The notes under the pieces are model-generated. The model was not told where the DNA came from. It did no database searches and saw nothing but the letters and a program-made list of their open reading frames with translations. A stretch of 64,000 nt of DNA. It comes from Mangifera indica. Its lineage: Eukaryota > Streptophyta > Magnoliopsida > Sapindales > Anacardiaceae. Location: assembly GCF_011075055.1 (NCBI RefSeq), contig NC_058147.1, forward strand, positions 5,704,001 through 5,768,000, given 5' to 3'. Positions 1 through 12,069 of this stretch are shown piece after piece (the first letter of the stretch is position 1; each line of letters begins with the position of its first letter). Both the position numbers and the translations under genes were made by a program.

Positions 1-329
1 GGTAAAAATCAGACTGTTTTCATTAATGGAATGAAAATGGATGATGGGTCAAAAAATAAACGTCTTCAAACCTGGAGGGCAGGAAATGATCTTTTAATCA
101 AAGTTAGGAGGGCCATGTGTATTTGGCCATTTCTTTGCGGTTCCAATCAAGCGCTTGATTATGACTTCAAATGGCATTTAGCATTAAATACCTTAAAAAA
201 TTTTGCCGTCCAAATTCGATAGCGTTGTTGTCGGGCATTTAATTTTAATGTATATTTTACAAGCCAACAAGACCAAAGTGATTAAATAATTTTAAATTAA
301 AAATAAAATAATATTTAATTATATAAAAA

Positions 330-336
<7 letters not shown>

Positions 337-360
<24 letters not shown>

Positions 361-362
361 AT
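337..362. repeat. TA dinucleotide microsatellite
   Basis: An uninterrupted alternating TA tract of about 26 bases inside an AT-rich stretch. Confidence 0.9.
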
Positions 363-884
363 GTTATACGTAATACTATCATCCAAATTTGTCAGTGATA
401 AGATCAGATGAAATACGAATCTGGGTTAAATCAAGCAAAACTTTTCTTTATGTCCTTAGAATACTTTTGGGTCGCTTTCTTAATTTCCAGGGGGTAATTA
501 TGAAGCCGTGACTTGGCTAAGTCACCTAATCCAGTCTCCTTTATTGACTTAATTGGATGCAATTACGGGCACTGCCGGCCTTTACGATTTTTGCCTTTTA
601 GATACATGAATTATGAAATAAAGGTAATCGGTTTACGTCATGAAAATCTTTCTTATTGTACAAAAATTGAGCAAGATAATATAGTGAGCCAAAACTTTTG
701 ACCATATTAATATATTATATTTGGATTAAATTTGACCTAATTATATAATAAAATATTATTTATATATTTAATTTATATACTCAAAAAATATAATATATTA
801 CTGTGGTCAAAAGTTTTGCCTCACCATATATATATAAAATATTATTCATAATTTTTTTACTCCATTTATTTAATTTTCTAGTTA

Positions 885-1540
885 TTATGAAGACCTAAAT
901 ACTTGTTCTCATCTAAAGGTTAAAAATCTAAATACTTATTTATAAGATATTTTTTTGTTAAAAATCACAGTTAGAATTAGTGTAAAATAGTTATTTATTA
1001 AAAAATTAAAGTTTTATTATATTTTTTTCTTCAAGTTTAAAAATATTATAATTTTTTCTTACTTAAAGTTTGAAAAACAACAATTTTTTTTTCCGATTTG
1101 TTTACTCTTTCTCTAAAGACGATTTGTAGTTGTAGGCCATTGGCCGTCCTCAGTCCCAGCTTTTATCCTTTTCTTCAGATGATTTTCATCTATTGGTGGT
1201 TAAAGAAGAAAATGAGAGAGGTATATAGAAGGGAGGATAATAGATAACTAGAGACGACGAATCATCATTAGAGGAAAAAAAAAACCTTAGAGAGAAATTT
1301 CTATTTTTTAAACTTTAAATGAAAATTTGGAAAAGAATTATGAGATTTTCAAATTTATAAAAGAAACATGTAATAAAAGATTAGTTTTTTAAATTTTTAT
1401 TAAACGACGGTTTTACCTATAACTTTAATTGAAATTTTTAAATAAAAATTATTTTATAGATTAATATTTAAGTTTTTAAAAATTAAAAGTTATGATTTTG
1501 AAATTTCATTATACTTACCTAGGAATAAGTATTTTGGCTT
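885..1540. mobile_element. Degenerate copy of the Mutator-like MITE family
   Basis: The left half carries the family's internal phrases: loss-prone A/T runs, then 'aagtttgaaaaac' and 'caattttttttt'. The right half carries their mirror images. The order matches the well-preserved copy at 26058-26828. The terminal inverted repeats are too decayed for exact ends or a target duplication. Confidence 0.5.
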
Positions 1541-2267
1541 ATTATGAAAACCAATAATTATATCATAACATAATATGATATATCTATTTTCACTTGAGAC
1601 TCACTTTTATTATGGTTTTTTTTTTTATTATTATTATTTTGGCTTCTTAAATATTTATTCCTTATAAATTGTATGACAGATTAAATGATAAGCTTGTGAG
1701 TCAACTTCATTATAATTACGTGTATCAATTATCTCAATATTTATTATATTTTTCTCCTTTAATTTTTGAATTTTTGAATTTAAGAAGTAAAAAAAAAAAA
1801 TTATAAAATGATTAATTATAAACTTATTCTCGATGGGGTTGGTCAGACTCATAGTTGCGTGCAAGCAGAATTAAATATATTCACATTTTTTCTTTTAAAT
1901 TCCTACAGATTTAAAATTTTCCTATATATATTTTCTTTTAAGAGGCTGTCCATCTACACTACACCAAAGTCAAACCGTCTCGTATTAAATGTTAATATCA
2001 GAAGGAACGAAAACTATGCAATCAATTTCCGATTAATTGATCTCACAACCGTTTGATTGAATGAATCAAAACTTTTTTTTTGTAGCGTTGACCCTCTGAT
2101 TGTTTCGGAAAATTCTGGGCGTTTACTATTGATCAAATTCAATAAGGTTGGTGATCTTGTCGTTCGTCAAATCCATGTACAGGCTTGTGTTTTATTATTG
2201 AATATTGTTTCTTCCTGGACAAAGAAACTTCTTTCAATTTTCTTCCCTGAATCAAGGGAAATACCCC

Positions 2268-2560
2268 TAAATTTTTTTTTTTTAAAAGGGGAATATCTCC
2301 AACCCAAGCTTAAGTGGGAGGGCAAACTCTCATATATTAATTTTTAAAAATTTAAATATCAATTCATCTATTAAAATTTATTATTAAGATTAAAATTAAA
2401 ATTATTATTTAATTAAAAATATTTAAAAAATCTAAAAACTTATCATATATTTTTTTAAATTTAAAATTTTAATAATTTCTTTCTTTTAAAGTTTGAAAAG
2501 TTACAATTTCTTATATATATAAGAAAATAAGTTAATTATATATTTAAATTAGAAATAATT
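2268..2560. mobile_element. Partial left-half copy of the MITE family
   Basis: This stretch has a degraded terminus resembling 'cccaagcttaagtggga', followed by family internal phrases such as 'aaaatctaaaaactta' and 'aaagtttgaaaagtta'. No matching right half follows, so it appears truncated. Confidence 0.35.
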
Positions 2561-2795
2561 ACTCACTGGTTGATTCGGCCGCAGCACCACCACTTTCGGT
2601 GGGCTAAATGTATATAGGAAAATAAGTATGCAAGTAATTATATTTCTAATGTTTATTATGTTGTCTAGCTAATTATGGTTGATCTTGATGAACCCCACGT
2701 CACCAAAATTAATATTAATTTGATTAAGTTGTTTAATTATGTTATGACCATCATATTTAGATGTCAACATGATCAACCCGGCTAAAGGGGATTAG

Positions 2796-2825
2796 ATAAT
2801 AATAATAATAATAATAATAATAATA
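2796..2825. repeat. ATA trinucleotide microsatellite
   Basis: About ten tandem ATA units in non-coding DNA. Confidence 0.9.
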
Positions 2826-5188
2826 TTTGAAAGGAATCTTATGGATTAATTAATTATGAATTATCCTTCTAGCATTCGTGGCAATGGATTGTCATTCATT
2901 ACGGAAGATCGGGAAAAAACACTGCCAAACATCATCACTGACTACATAAATATTATTTTATATAGACCTAATTATCTTATCGAATCATATTTGTATTATA
3001 TTAATTTAAGTTTATAGTGAAAGACTTTTAATTTTAATTTAATTCGAATTAGAATTATATTAAAATTTTTTAATCTTAACTTAACCTTGTTGATAAAAAT
3101 CTTTCAAATGCTATTAATATTATCTTTCAATATTTTTATAATTTATTTTTTATAAATTTTATTAATATTAATGAAACATTTCTTTAAATATTCATGTTAA
3201 GTTCATATTATTTTTATGTTAATCTTAATATTATCTAATTTAATTTTTAATCTTATCAAATTGACCTAAAATGATTTTTATATTAAAAAACTAAACCCAA
3301 ATCTATTTTTTTAATATAATATCCTATCGGATTAAAACGTGTTTTGAAAATTGCAAGCTCTAATTTTAGGAGAAGTTTCCTCTTAATATTATTTTGTAAG
3401 TCCAAATTTATCAATACAGTCCACGGATATCTTTTTTTTTTTTTTTAAGCCTGCTTACGGTATCATCACTCATATTGGCATTTAAAATTCCCGTTTGAAG
3501 CTCGAGCTTAATTTATTTTTTGGGATCATAAACATGGTTGCTGATTCTTGAAGGTTTTAAATAATCGATACATTCAATAAAATTGAGGACAGAGCAGTGA
3601 GTCAGATCACCTAACACTTGAAAAACTATATAAAAAAATAAAACCCTTCTTCTGGCTGGTGGGATGAAAAATGTTGATAATTTCTCGGAATCGTAAATCC
3701 TTTCAGCCTGCACATGAAGTAGTTAGACATGTTGGCTAATGCAGTGGTAACCTTTTTGTTACAATTATTGAACTTCAACTTGTATATACTTTTTGCTTCT
3801 CCTTATTAATTAGTTGTTGGAGAATCGGTGTAACAATTTTTGATAACCAGAGATCTTGTTTGTATTTGAATTGGCAAACCCAAAGTATAATGATTAGATA
3901 CTTGATCATTATATCAAACAAGTTAAGGTTTTAGAAATATGGTAAAAATTTAAACTCAAAATTTTGAATGAGAAATAATGGAAGATGAATGCCTTTGTTT
4001 CTCTTTTTAAACCATACGCTCCGGTAATGTAAAGATAATGAAGGATCATGGCGAGCCGGGGGAGACCTAAAGAAAAAAATACAATGAATATAGGCTAGCT
4101 TTCGTTTTAGCCCTTTGCAAATTACAATTTTTTAAGACTAGACCTGGCCCTCGGGGTCTCAAAGTCTAAACCTGAGTTGGGCCTGCAATCCAGCCCTTCA
4201 TATGAGAAATGACGGCCCATATAACCCAAATAGAAGTCATGTCATCTGTATATGGAAATTCCAGGGTAAATTCAGTAACTAATGCCAGGCCTTAAAATAA
4301 GCAACGAGTTGCTACCTTGGTCTACTTTTAGAACAGGCACAATGATCAAATTTGATGGGCCTCTACTTATTTAACATTTTTGGGTTCAAATAGACACCTT
4401 GGTGGCTTGGTCTACTTTTACTACACCACCCACATTGCCACAAGTCAAGGTTGGTGAGTGTGAGAGAGCTTGGTAGACACGGTGCATGGGCGTATTAGGA
4501 TGAGTGTGCATAATTGTTGGTTTTGTGATGCCTTATTGTTTGTTGGGGGCATTTCAACAATTGATAATAGAAAAGAGAGAAGGGATTAGACTGTCTTTAC
4601 GCAACTTAGTCTAGAGTTAAAATCACTCTCTTAATAAGTTTACGATATGACAAAACTAATAACTCTAAACTATAATGTGAACACATGCAAAACTGATAAT
4701 CGAGAATGCAATATCCTACTGTTGTGCGAACAGGTAAATAAGTTAGTCGATGACAACATACAACTGCACCTGGTTTGGATTTCTAAAGCAAGAAAGCACA
4801 TTTTCTGTTTGATACTGAATCTTTCTCAATTTGCTGACTAAATTATTTGATAAAAGATGGAGTAATCATGTAATAGTGCGTTTCTTCTCTTGAAAAGCAG
4901 AAAGGGGCAAGCATTTTGGTTCAAACTGAAGATGCTAACGTCTCTTCCCGGGAAAGTTAACCATGGCATGCATAACACATTATCTCACTATTTGCATTTT
5001 CAACCCACAACACAAACCTATCAAACCACCAAACTTCACTCATTCTTTCCCTAACTTAGACGACAGGCTGTGTGAAGAAATAGCCTGCAAAATTATATGC
5101 ACTCAAAAGACAGAATAGCTTTCTGCAATCCCAGAAAGCCATACTTTTCTGCATTCATATCTCTCCATCTTTCACCTCCACAAAATTG

Positions 5189-5196
5189 TATATAAA
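5189..5196 (+). promoter_or_regulatory. TATA box of the RING-H2 gene
   Basis: TATATAAA lies 71 bases before the chosen ATG at 5267. It argues that in-frame sequence upstream of that ATG is promoter and leader, not protein. Transcription would start near 5220. Confidence 0.6.
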
Positions 5197-5266
5197 TGGA
5201 TACGTACCTCTGATTTCTTCTTCACATACATTTTCTCCCAACAGTAAACACAAACAAAACCAAGCC

Positions 5267-6262
5267 ATGTCTTTGAGCCCTCCTAGAGAGAGAACCCAAG
5301 GTGCCAATGAACCCATCAACAACAACGACAACAATGGCATTGCCAACAGAAACTTCCAGCTCTACTGGTGCTACCGATGCCATACAGCTGTCAGGATTTC
5401 ATCTTCCGCAAACCCTTCAGAAATCATCTGCCCTCGATGCTTCGGCCAATTTGTTCAAGAGCTTGAAGTCACTAGACCGAGGCTTTTTGTCGATTTCACT
5501 GCTTTTGATCCTTCTCCAGAAGCCCGTTTACTTGAAGCTCTCTCCATCATACTCGACCCTCCCATCAGGCTGTTCAATCGCACTCCTTCTGAAACCCAAG
5601 ACCCCTCTCGCCGCCGTCCTTGGTTCCGTCGCCCAAGAAACAACATTAACATTGAACCGGAACCTTCTACGCCTCGGCCTCGGACTTGGATTGTGCTTCG
5701 ACCAGTGGGACCTTCGAATCCTATTGAACCAATCATGCGTCCGCCAAACCTTGGCCCTCCTGGGGTTAATCCGAGGGACTACTTTTTCGGGCCAGAGCTG
5801 AACCAACTAATAGAAGAGTTGACACAAAATGATCGTCCGGGTCCACCTCCGGTACCGGATGCTGCCATCGATGCAATACCAACGGTGAAAATAACGGAAA
5901 CTCATTTGAAGAATGAGCCAAACTGTCCGGTTTGTAAAGAGGAGTTCAAGGTAGATGGAGATGCAAGAGAATTGCCTTGTAAACATATATACCATAGTGA
6001 ATGCATTGTTCCTTGGTTAAGGTTGCATAATTCTTGCCCTGTGTGTCGAAATGAAGTGCCCATTGCTTCTGATTCTAATATTGATACGAGTGGACAGGAT
6101 GATGAGTGTAGCGAGGATCATGAAGAAGAGGGTCGAAGAAGAAGGTGTTGGAGGTTGAGGCAATTGGCTTGCCTGTGGCCTTTCAGAGCAAGGTATGGAA
6201 GAATACATCCGCGGCCTGATATTGCTGGCAACTCCCAAGGACAAGGTAGGAGAGAAATTTGA
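5267..6262 (+). CDS. RING-H2 E3 ubiquitin ligase with N-terminal zinc ribbon (RING1/RHC1A type)
   Basis: A single-exon gene of 331 codons. A four-cysteine zinc ribbon comes first (Cys35, Cys38, Cys55, Cys58, in a 'YWCYRCHT...CPRCFGQF' context). A proline- and arginine-rich low-complexity middle follows, then a RING-H2 finger over about residues 220-260 with C-x2-C, C-x-H-x2-H-x2-C and C-x2-C spacing. The tail is acidic and then basic. This architecture is typical of plant RING1/RHC1A-type E3 ligases, which pass ubiquitin from an E2 to substrates. The invariant proline and tryptophan positions of an active RING are present ('CPVC', 'PWL'). The frame stays open upstream of 5267, but a TATA box overlaps that part, so the ATG after 'caagcc' is preferred. 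The substrate is unknown. No membrane segment or signal peptide is seen, so it is probably soluble. Confidence 0.9.
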   Translation: MSLSPPRERTQGANEPINNNDNNGIANRNFQLYWCYRCHTAVRISSSANPSEIICPRCFGQFVQELEVTRPRLFVDFTAFDPSPEARLLEALSIILDPPIRLFNRTPSETQDPSRRRPWFRRPRNNINIEPEPSTPRPRTWIVLRPVGPSNPIEPIMRPPNLGPPGVNPRDYFFGPELNQLIEELTQNDRPGPPPVPDAAIDAIPTVKITETHLKNEPNCPVCKEEFKVDGDARELPCKHIYHSECIVPWLRLHNSCPVCRNEVPIASDSNIDTSGQDDECSEDHEEEGRRRRCWRLRQLACLWPFRARYGRIHPRPDIAGNSQGQGRREI

Positions 6263-7074
6263 ATAAATTGTTGTTCTGTCATTAATACTTGTATCATAGT
6301 ACTGTAAATTTATGGTTTCAATATGATTTCTGGATTTCTCTTAATGTTAATGCTATTGAAGTTATGTTGAATTTCAGAGGTTGGCACAAGTTCATGTCAT
6401 TGCAATATTCTATAGCTCTTGTCTGCAGCTCTTCTTGCTAGAAGCAAGAGAATATCAACTTCATACGACTAAAAAGTTAGGATCTTATGTGAAATTTGAA
6501 CTAATTATGGAGAGGGGACTCCTATTTAGCCCTCGTGCTCTTATGTGTGTTTTTAATTTTATTATCAATTTAAGAACAGTTGAGCAATTGACCATCAAAG
6601 CCTTTATCACAGTCACACTATAAAAGAAATTATTTCTATCAAACTAATCAATATTTTCCAGGAGATGCATCCCTGTGTTACAACTGTAGCATTAGCTAAA
6701 ATTTTAATAATTGAATTAAAACAGTTATATACAGTGACTAACCAATTCTGCTGTGAAGTTGGATGCGGTAAACAGTGCAAAAGCCCAAGAAAGAACCAGC
6801 AAAGGATCATGATTTTTTTTGTAACCAAGGTTTGAAAGATTTTAACAAGGGGAAAATCTTAAAGCCAGTTTAATATGAGTATACATCTATCACATGTTTT
6901 GCACCAATATAACTCATAAAAATAAAAGTTTAACATTGAACATTTCTTTCCTTTAGCTTTTTGAGTTTGCGGAGGAAAAGTAGGAGGAAGTTAAGGGGAA
7001 AGTGGCTGAGGAGGTCCATCTAGAACCAGCACACAAATGCTTGAGTTACTCTGTATTAGCCATGTTCTCGATCA
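6263..7074. other. Intergenic region between convergent genes
   Basis: This region lies between the 3' ends of the RING gene (+) and the YbaK-domain gene (-). It should hold the 3' UTRs of both. No other gene is supported. Confidence 0.6.
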
Positions 7075-10000
7075 TTATCTCGGTACTGAAGCCCTACCAG
7101 CGTGAAACCCTTGTGTATATGCTGTGTTCTTGAATATTGTCTGCAATAAAGGATTCCCAAACCAGATGATCAAATGAAAATTGTTTATAATACATGTATT
7201 AACTCCGACCAAATATATATCTAGACATGAACTATGTTAAACTGTTGAGACACTCAAGTTTTGCCTTTTGGGGAAGAATTTAAACATTAAGAAAGATCAG
7301 TTTCTTGGAATACTCACAGCAAGGTTCTTGAACTCTGAGAAACAGCATTTTGTTAATCTGTTAGCAATCTCGGTTCCAAGCTCTTCTCCATGTTCTTTGA
7401 TACTGTCATCCTTGGTCTGTATCATCCAATTACAAGGTTATCCAAAAATTACTAATTAGGTTAGGAAAGAAAAGAGTGTAATATCCTACATACTTCTGAA
7501 AGAATTTGTGCTGATATTTTATCTAGAATCTCTTCCACAAATTTCTCAGCATCTGTGAACGAGCTTGAAGTATTTACTGCATTGGCTGACTTGTCCTTGA
7601 TATTCTGAACATTTTTGGCTGGCTTTGCAGCTTTCTCTGCACCAATAAAAGTAAAGAGGGATACACACAGTTTCAGCAGCTCAGCTAATGCAGATTAGAA
7701 TTGCAACTGTTTCACTTTTGCCAGAAAACTTACTTAATCCAAGCTTCATTCTTATACTAACAACAAAACAAATTCTTGTACAAGAAATTCACTTATTATT
7801 CTGATGGATCCATTAACATCAAAATCACCACCTAAGAAAATCAGATTACTCCAATGTCTTTCCAGCACCAAAATTTTATTGATTAAATATGAACCGGCTA
7901 AATCCCGTGGTGACTAATGTTTTACCACCACAGGGAAAAAGCACACAAAAGCAAGGGAGGCAGGTGGCTCAAAACAAGAGTGGATCACTTCGGAAAAAAG
8001 GCCTATGCAGCTAAAGAAGATTCAAGTGGTTAGAGGGGAAAAGGGATAAATAGGGGAACAGGGAACTAGAGGCTGGGGAAAAGGGGAAGAATATTGTTTT
8101 TGGGTTTTGGGCAGCTTTTGGCTTTAAGGGAGGTCTCTGGCTCCTTCAATTGTCAAAGGGGGAAAGAGATTTAAAAGAAAAAAAGGAACTACAGGCTGAA
8201 AAGGAGGGAAGAATATTGTTTTGGGGGTTTTGGATTTGGACAGCCTTTGGCTGAAAGGGAGGTCTTCAACTCCTTAAATTTCCGCAATTTCCAGTTGTTG
8301 ACCGGTTTTGGGTAGTTGAATACGCTGATTGTAGTAGTGATTGTGTATCTCGTTTTCTTGCTCAGTAAGAGAAACAAAATCATATTTATACTCCTCACTC
8401 CTATTTTGTGTGTTGCTTGTGGTTTTGGATTGTGTTTTGCTGTGTTTAGGTGAGAATTGCAGGAGGTTCACATCATAACAACATACCTGCCACTGGCTTG
8501 GAGTTACTACTGGCAGTGACATTGTTCCCACCAGTATTCTGCAAAGAAGCTGTCTTTTCAGGATGATCTGGCAGAATCGTAGATCCAGAAGGAACAAAAG
8601 CAGCCAGATCAGGAGGTTGATCTTTCCCCACTGTGGGGTTAGCCTACAAGAAATATTATAATGATATTCAAATCGATTGATATTCAAATAGATAACTTGT
8701 TAAGAACTATATGGAAAATAGACAATAAAGTTCAATTCAAAATTACCTCTAGGTCAACGTATGCTGGGTCTCTGCCAATTGATTTAAGGAACTTGTCCAG
8801 ATCATTTGCATTAAGAGCTGGTAACAAAAATAAAAAATGAAATATCAGAAGTTACCCTACAAACTAGAATTTAGAATTCATTAAGATAGCCCCTTACTAT
8901 GTAAGCAAGTCTAGTACAATAACTACTACAAGAGAGCATTGCTATGTCTTATACAATGAATCAGATGATCTAAAAGCACATGCTGGGTACAGTAAGAACC
9001 CTTCATGAGTAAGGAAATTCCATCATCCAACACTTTTCACATCTATGTGAAAACACGTACTTGACCCACCAAATTTGTTAATCTTATTTACAATTTTTTT
9101 TACTAATATAGATTCAAACCTTTGGCTTATATTATAACGTTTTCTTATTATATGCAATTTTTTAGCTCTCTGAAAAAAAATTGTTAATATAAAATCCTTA
9201 AACACTTTACACTTACAGATTGACATGTCATTTGACAGAGGGTGGAAGAAGCATCGTTCCTGAGTTTTGAATCCCTTATCCAACAACAGTCCGACATCTC
9301 TTTGCACAAGAAAATTACAGGATATATTAGGTATACACTTAAGAATATGCCTTACTTTGATTGCATGGTTTAATTAAACAGAAAAGTAAATAGCATAAAA
9401 TGCCTTTTCTGAGAAAAGACATTTCATTTATAGCCAACCAAAAAGGAACATCTAGGTATATTTCCTTAATATTAAATAAATAACTCTAAATTTAAGGAAA
9501 GATAGCAGTATTTATTTTTTATTAAACTAAAAATAAAAAATAGAAAAAGGTAAAATTCAAACCATGTCAATGAAAGTTAAAAGCATACCGTGCTGATTCA
9601 TTAAGCAGTGAGAATGGAGTAACACATCCTAGTGGCACCTTGAATAGTATGGAAAACATGCAACAACATCAGACAACGATCATATCCATGGGTCCATAAT
9701 TTTACATTTCATAACAAAAACAGTTGTATTTCCCAAGCATATTGTTTTTGGTAAGAAACATGAAATGTCCCCAAGTTGAATGAAACAGGATATTTCCTCA
9801 AGTCGAGTGAAACACTTTCTCTTAATAAAATAATCTGATTCAATGTAATGCAGAGGAAAGCTCCTAGTCCACTGTAATACCACTACAATAAATCTGTCTA
9901 CTGTTCATAGATTTGGCACTCATTGGAGTTGTTCTCAAATTCACTTCATTAGGCCACATGGAGTTTATGTGACGTGTAAAGTTTCAGTTGAGTAGCAGTT

Positions 10001-12069
10001 GATCAGTTACTAATGTAGTTGTTCAAATTATTTTTTAAGAGTTAACATGAATTAATTTAAGTGGTGTGTATTAGCAGTAATTGAATCATATTGTGTCAGC
10101 CATGCTAAACTCATATTTAATGAAGACAATGAAAGTAGTCATGTAAAATTTATCCATTATCTATCTTCTAACTGGAGGGTGAGTCTCTATAATTAACATT
10201 TTTTCCTCCTAAACTGATCCATTTTAGTTTCTTACAAATAGGAATGTATGACAAACATAAGATGATGGCTTTCCAAAGATAGTATTATATATCATGAAAG
10301 TAGCAATTTAAAGTTGATTATCAGGAGAAAAATAACCAAGCTGACAACATCTCTACTTGCCATAATGTTGATTTGGTTCAGTGTACAGTTGGAACAACCA
10401 GATAACTATAACAAAACAAACCAAACAAGGTCAATTTGGCTTGGTATTACTTAGTTTGCTTGCACAACCGTTTTAGTAGTAAAAAGAATAGGCCTATAAA
10501 TGAATTCCCTAAAAGAAGGTTGAAAAAAATATATAAAATAATGGTACCTAAGCTAGGGGAGTGTTATCAAAGACATCTACCAACCTGAAGTATTTCGGGC
10601 AATGCCTCTTCAGAAGCCATCCTCAGACCTCCCTTTCCCAGACCAAGTCTTTGAGACAAAACTGTTCAGATGTGGAACCACAGAGAATTCTCATTAAAAC
10701 CATGAATTATTATCATGAGCAGAAACCAATCACAAGGCAGCACAAATATGTATGTGTAATCCTTTGGCACCTCAACATGCTCATTTATGCTTGATACTGT
10801 CATGCTATACCTTTCATGTCAATTTTTGTATCAGCCAGAGCAGAGATGATATAGTACCTATGTTTCTTGTCCTACAAATACAAATATCTGATATGACTGA
10901 GTTATATATATAATAGAGCAGAAAAATAGGAAGATTAATAGCTAGAATAATATGCAGTTAAAACTATTGTATCAGCGTCGAGTATTATATCATACCTTCA
11001 AGAACAAATTTTTACTGAGTCCACCTCCCATACTCCCAACATATTTTGCCTGAAAGTAAAGAAATATCTTGCTTCAGATCTATGACAATGTGACATGTGC
11101 ATGAGTTAGAAGAGATATAATCCGAATTCCTGTTTCTCCTGTTACCTGAGCTTCAGCTGTCATCACAACAGGATGTTCATACTTGGAAAATTCAATTTGA
11201 AGATCCTATAATATCCAATATAAACATTAGGACCAGAAAATAAAAGATACTATATAAGCCTCCTGGATAATCAATCAAGAGGACTCCAAAGAGGAATGCA
11301 TGTGAACACAGAAATGACAAATTGACCATTCAAGCAAACATTACCATTTTCTAATAAAAACCCACTTTAACAGTTCTTCAAATATTCATAAAAATAAAAC
11401 CGATGCCACATGCCAATTACCAAATTTATATAAAAACGAAAGTTTGGCTTCTTAATTTACAAGAGAAAGTAATCTCAACTTCAGTTGTCCACAAGTTCTT
11501 AATGTTAATGGGTGAAAAGGATTAAGTCAAGGCTACATGCAGAAAAACACGAACATAATTTAGCACTTTCTGAGTGAACCCATTAAGTAGAAAGAAAATT
11601 GGGTAGCAACAAGAACATAATCAAGACATCAATTATGCAAATACTGCAAGCAAATGCAACTTACATTCAGTACCAGCATTCTTCACAATATCAATCGTCA
11701 ACAAAATCATGTTCAAATGGACGACTCAGTAAATACACCAGCACCCAAAAAAAAAAAAAATGATAAATAATAAAAGAAAATAATCACAGCTGCACAGGTT
11801 ACCAGGTTAAACGATTAACAAAACTGTTTTATGTGCAATAATTCACCAAACAGTTAATTACACAAAAATAACGGAAGCTAAAACAGCATAGCTCAACCCA
11901 ACAAAATTTTTATTATTCTAAACGATGAACAACGGAAAATTGATATAAAAGCGAACCCCAATCAAGTTTGGCTCAGAAGCATTCCAATATGATTAAATAT
12001 TAAAATGGGTAATGATATAAAAGAGATAACCTGTAAGCGAGCAAGCAACTGTTCCTTCGAATAACCCAT
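7075..12069 (-). CDS. YbaK/prolyl-tRNA synthetase-associated domain protein (PrdX/PRORSD1-like)
   Basis: Twelve exons join in phase: 12031-12069, 11146-11205, 10996-11049, 10811-10871, 10585-10661, 9589-9638, 9217-9299, 8747-8817, 8487-8643, 7494-7636, 7318-7416 and about 7075-7128. They give about 315 residues. The first 170 form a YbaK-like fold, with 'VMTAEAQAKYVGSMGG', 'KNLFLKDKKHRYYI' and 'GRDPAYVDLE' as landmarks. YbaK domains deacylate mischarged tRNA in trans, classically at prolyl-tRNA. The family includes bacterial PrdX and animal PRORSD1. A lysine- and serine-rich linker follows, then a plant-specific helical tail ('FVEEILDKISAQILSE', 'LTKCCFSEFKNLA'). No organelle targeting peptide is obvious after the start 'MGYSKEQLLARLQ'. 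The last exon is the least certain: acceptors at 7128 or 7122 give different tails. The 7128 option reads 'NTAYTQGFHAG', which I favour. Editing activity is inferred from the family only. Confidence 0.85.
8063..8285. repeat. Tandem duplication, about 123-bp period, inside an intron
   Basis: Two diverged copies start near 8063 and 8186. Both contain 'gaatattgtttt', a 'gcagctttt/acagccttt' phrase, 'ggctttaaggg/ggctgaaaggg' and 'aggtct..ctcctt'. They lie in the intron between exons 9 and 10 of the YbaK-domain gene. Confidence 0.7.

Larger units (their letters stand above)
1..5185. other. Gene-free, repeat-rich intergenic region
   Basis: No convincing gene is visible. Open frames here are short, AT-rich and have no recognisable domain. 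The stretch holds a TA microsatellite near 337-362, an ATA microsatellite near 2796-2825, and two degraded copies of the window's dispersed MITE family (about 885-1540 and 2268-2560). The last 100 bases are the promoter and 5' leader region of the RING gene. Confidence 0.7.

Noticed and set aside
5186..5266. Upstream in-frame extension of the RING gene
   Set aside because: It starts at a non-ATG codon and overlaps the TATA box. The ATG at 5267 fits the family better.
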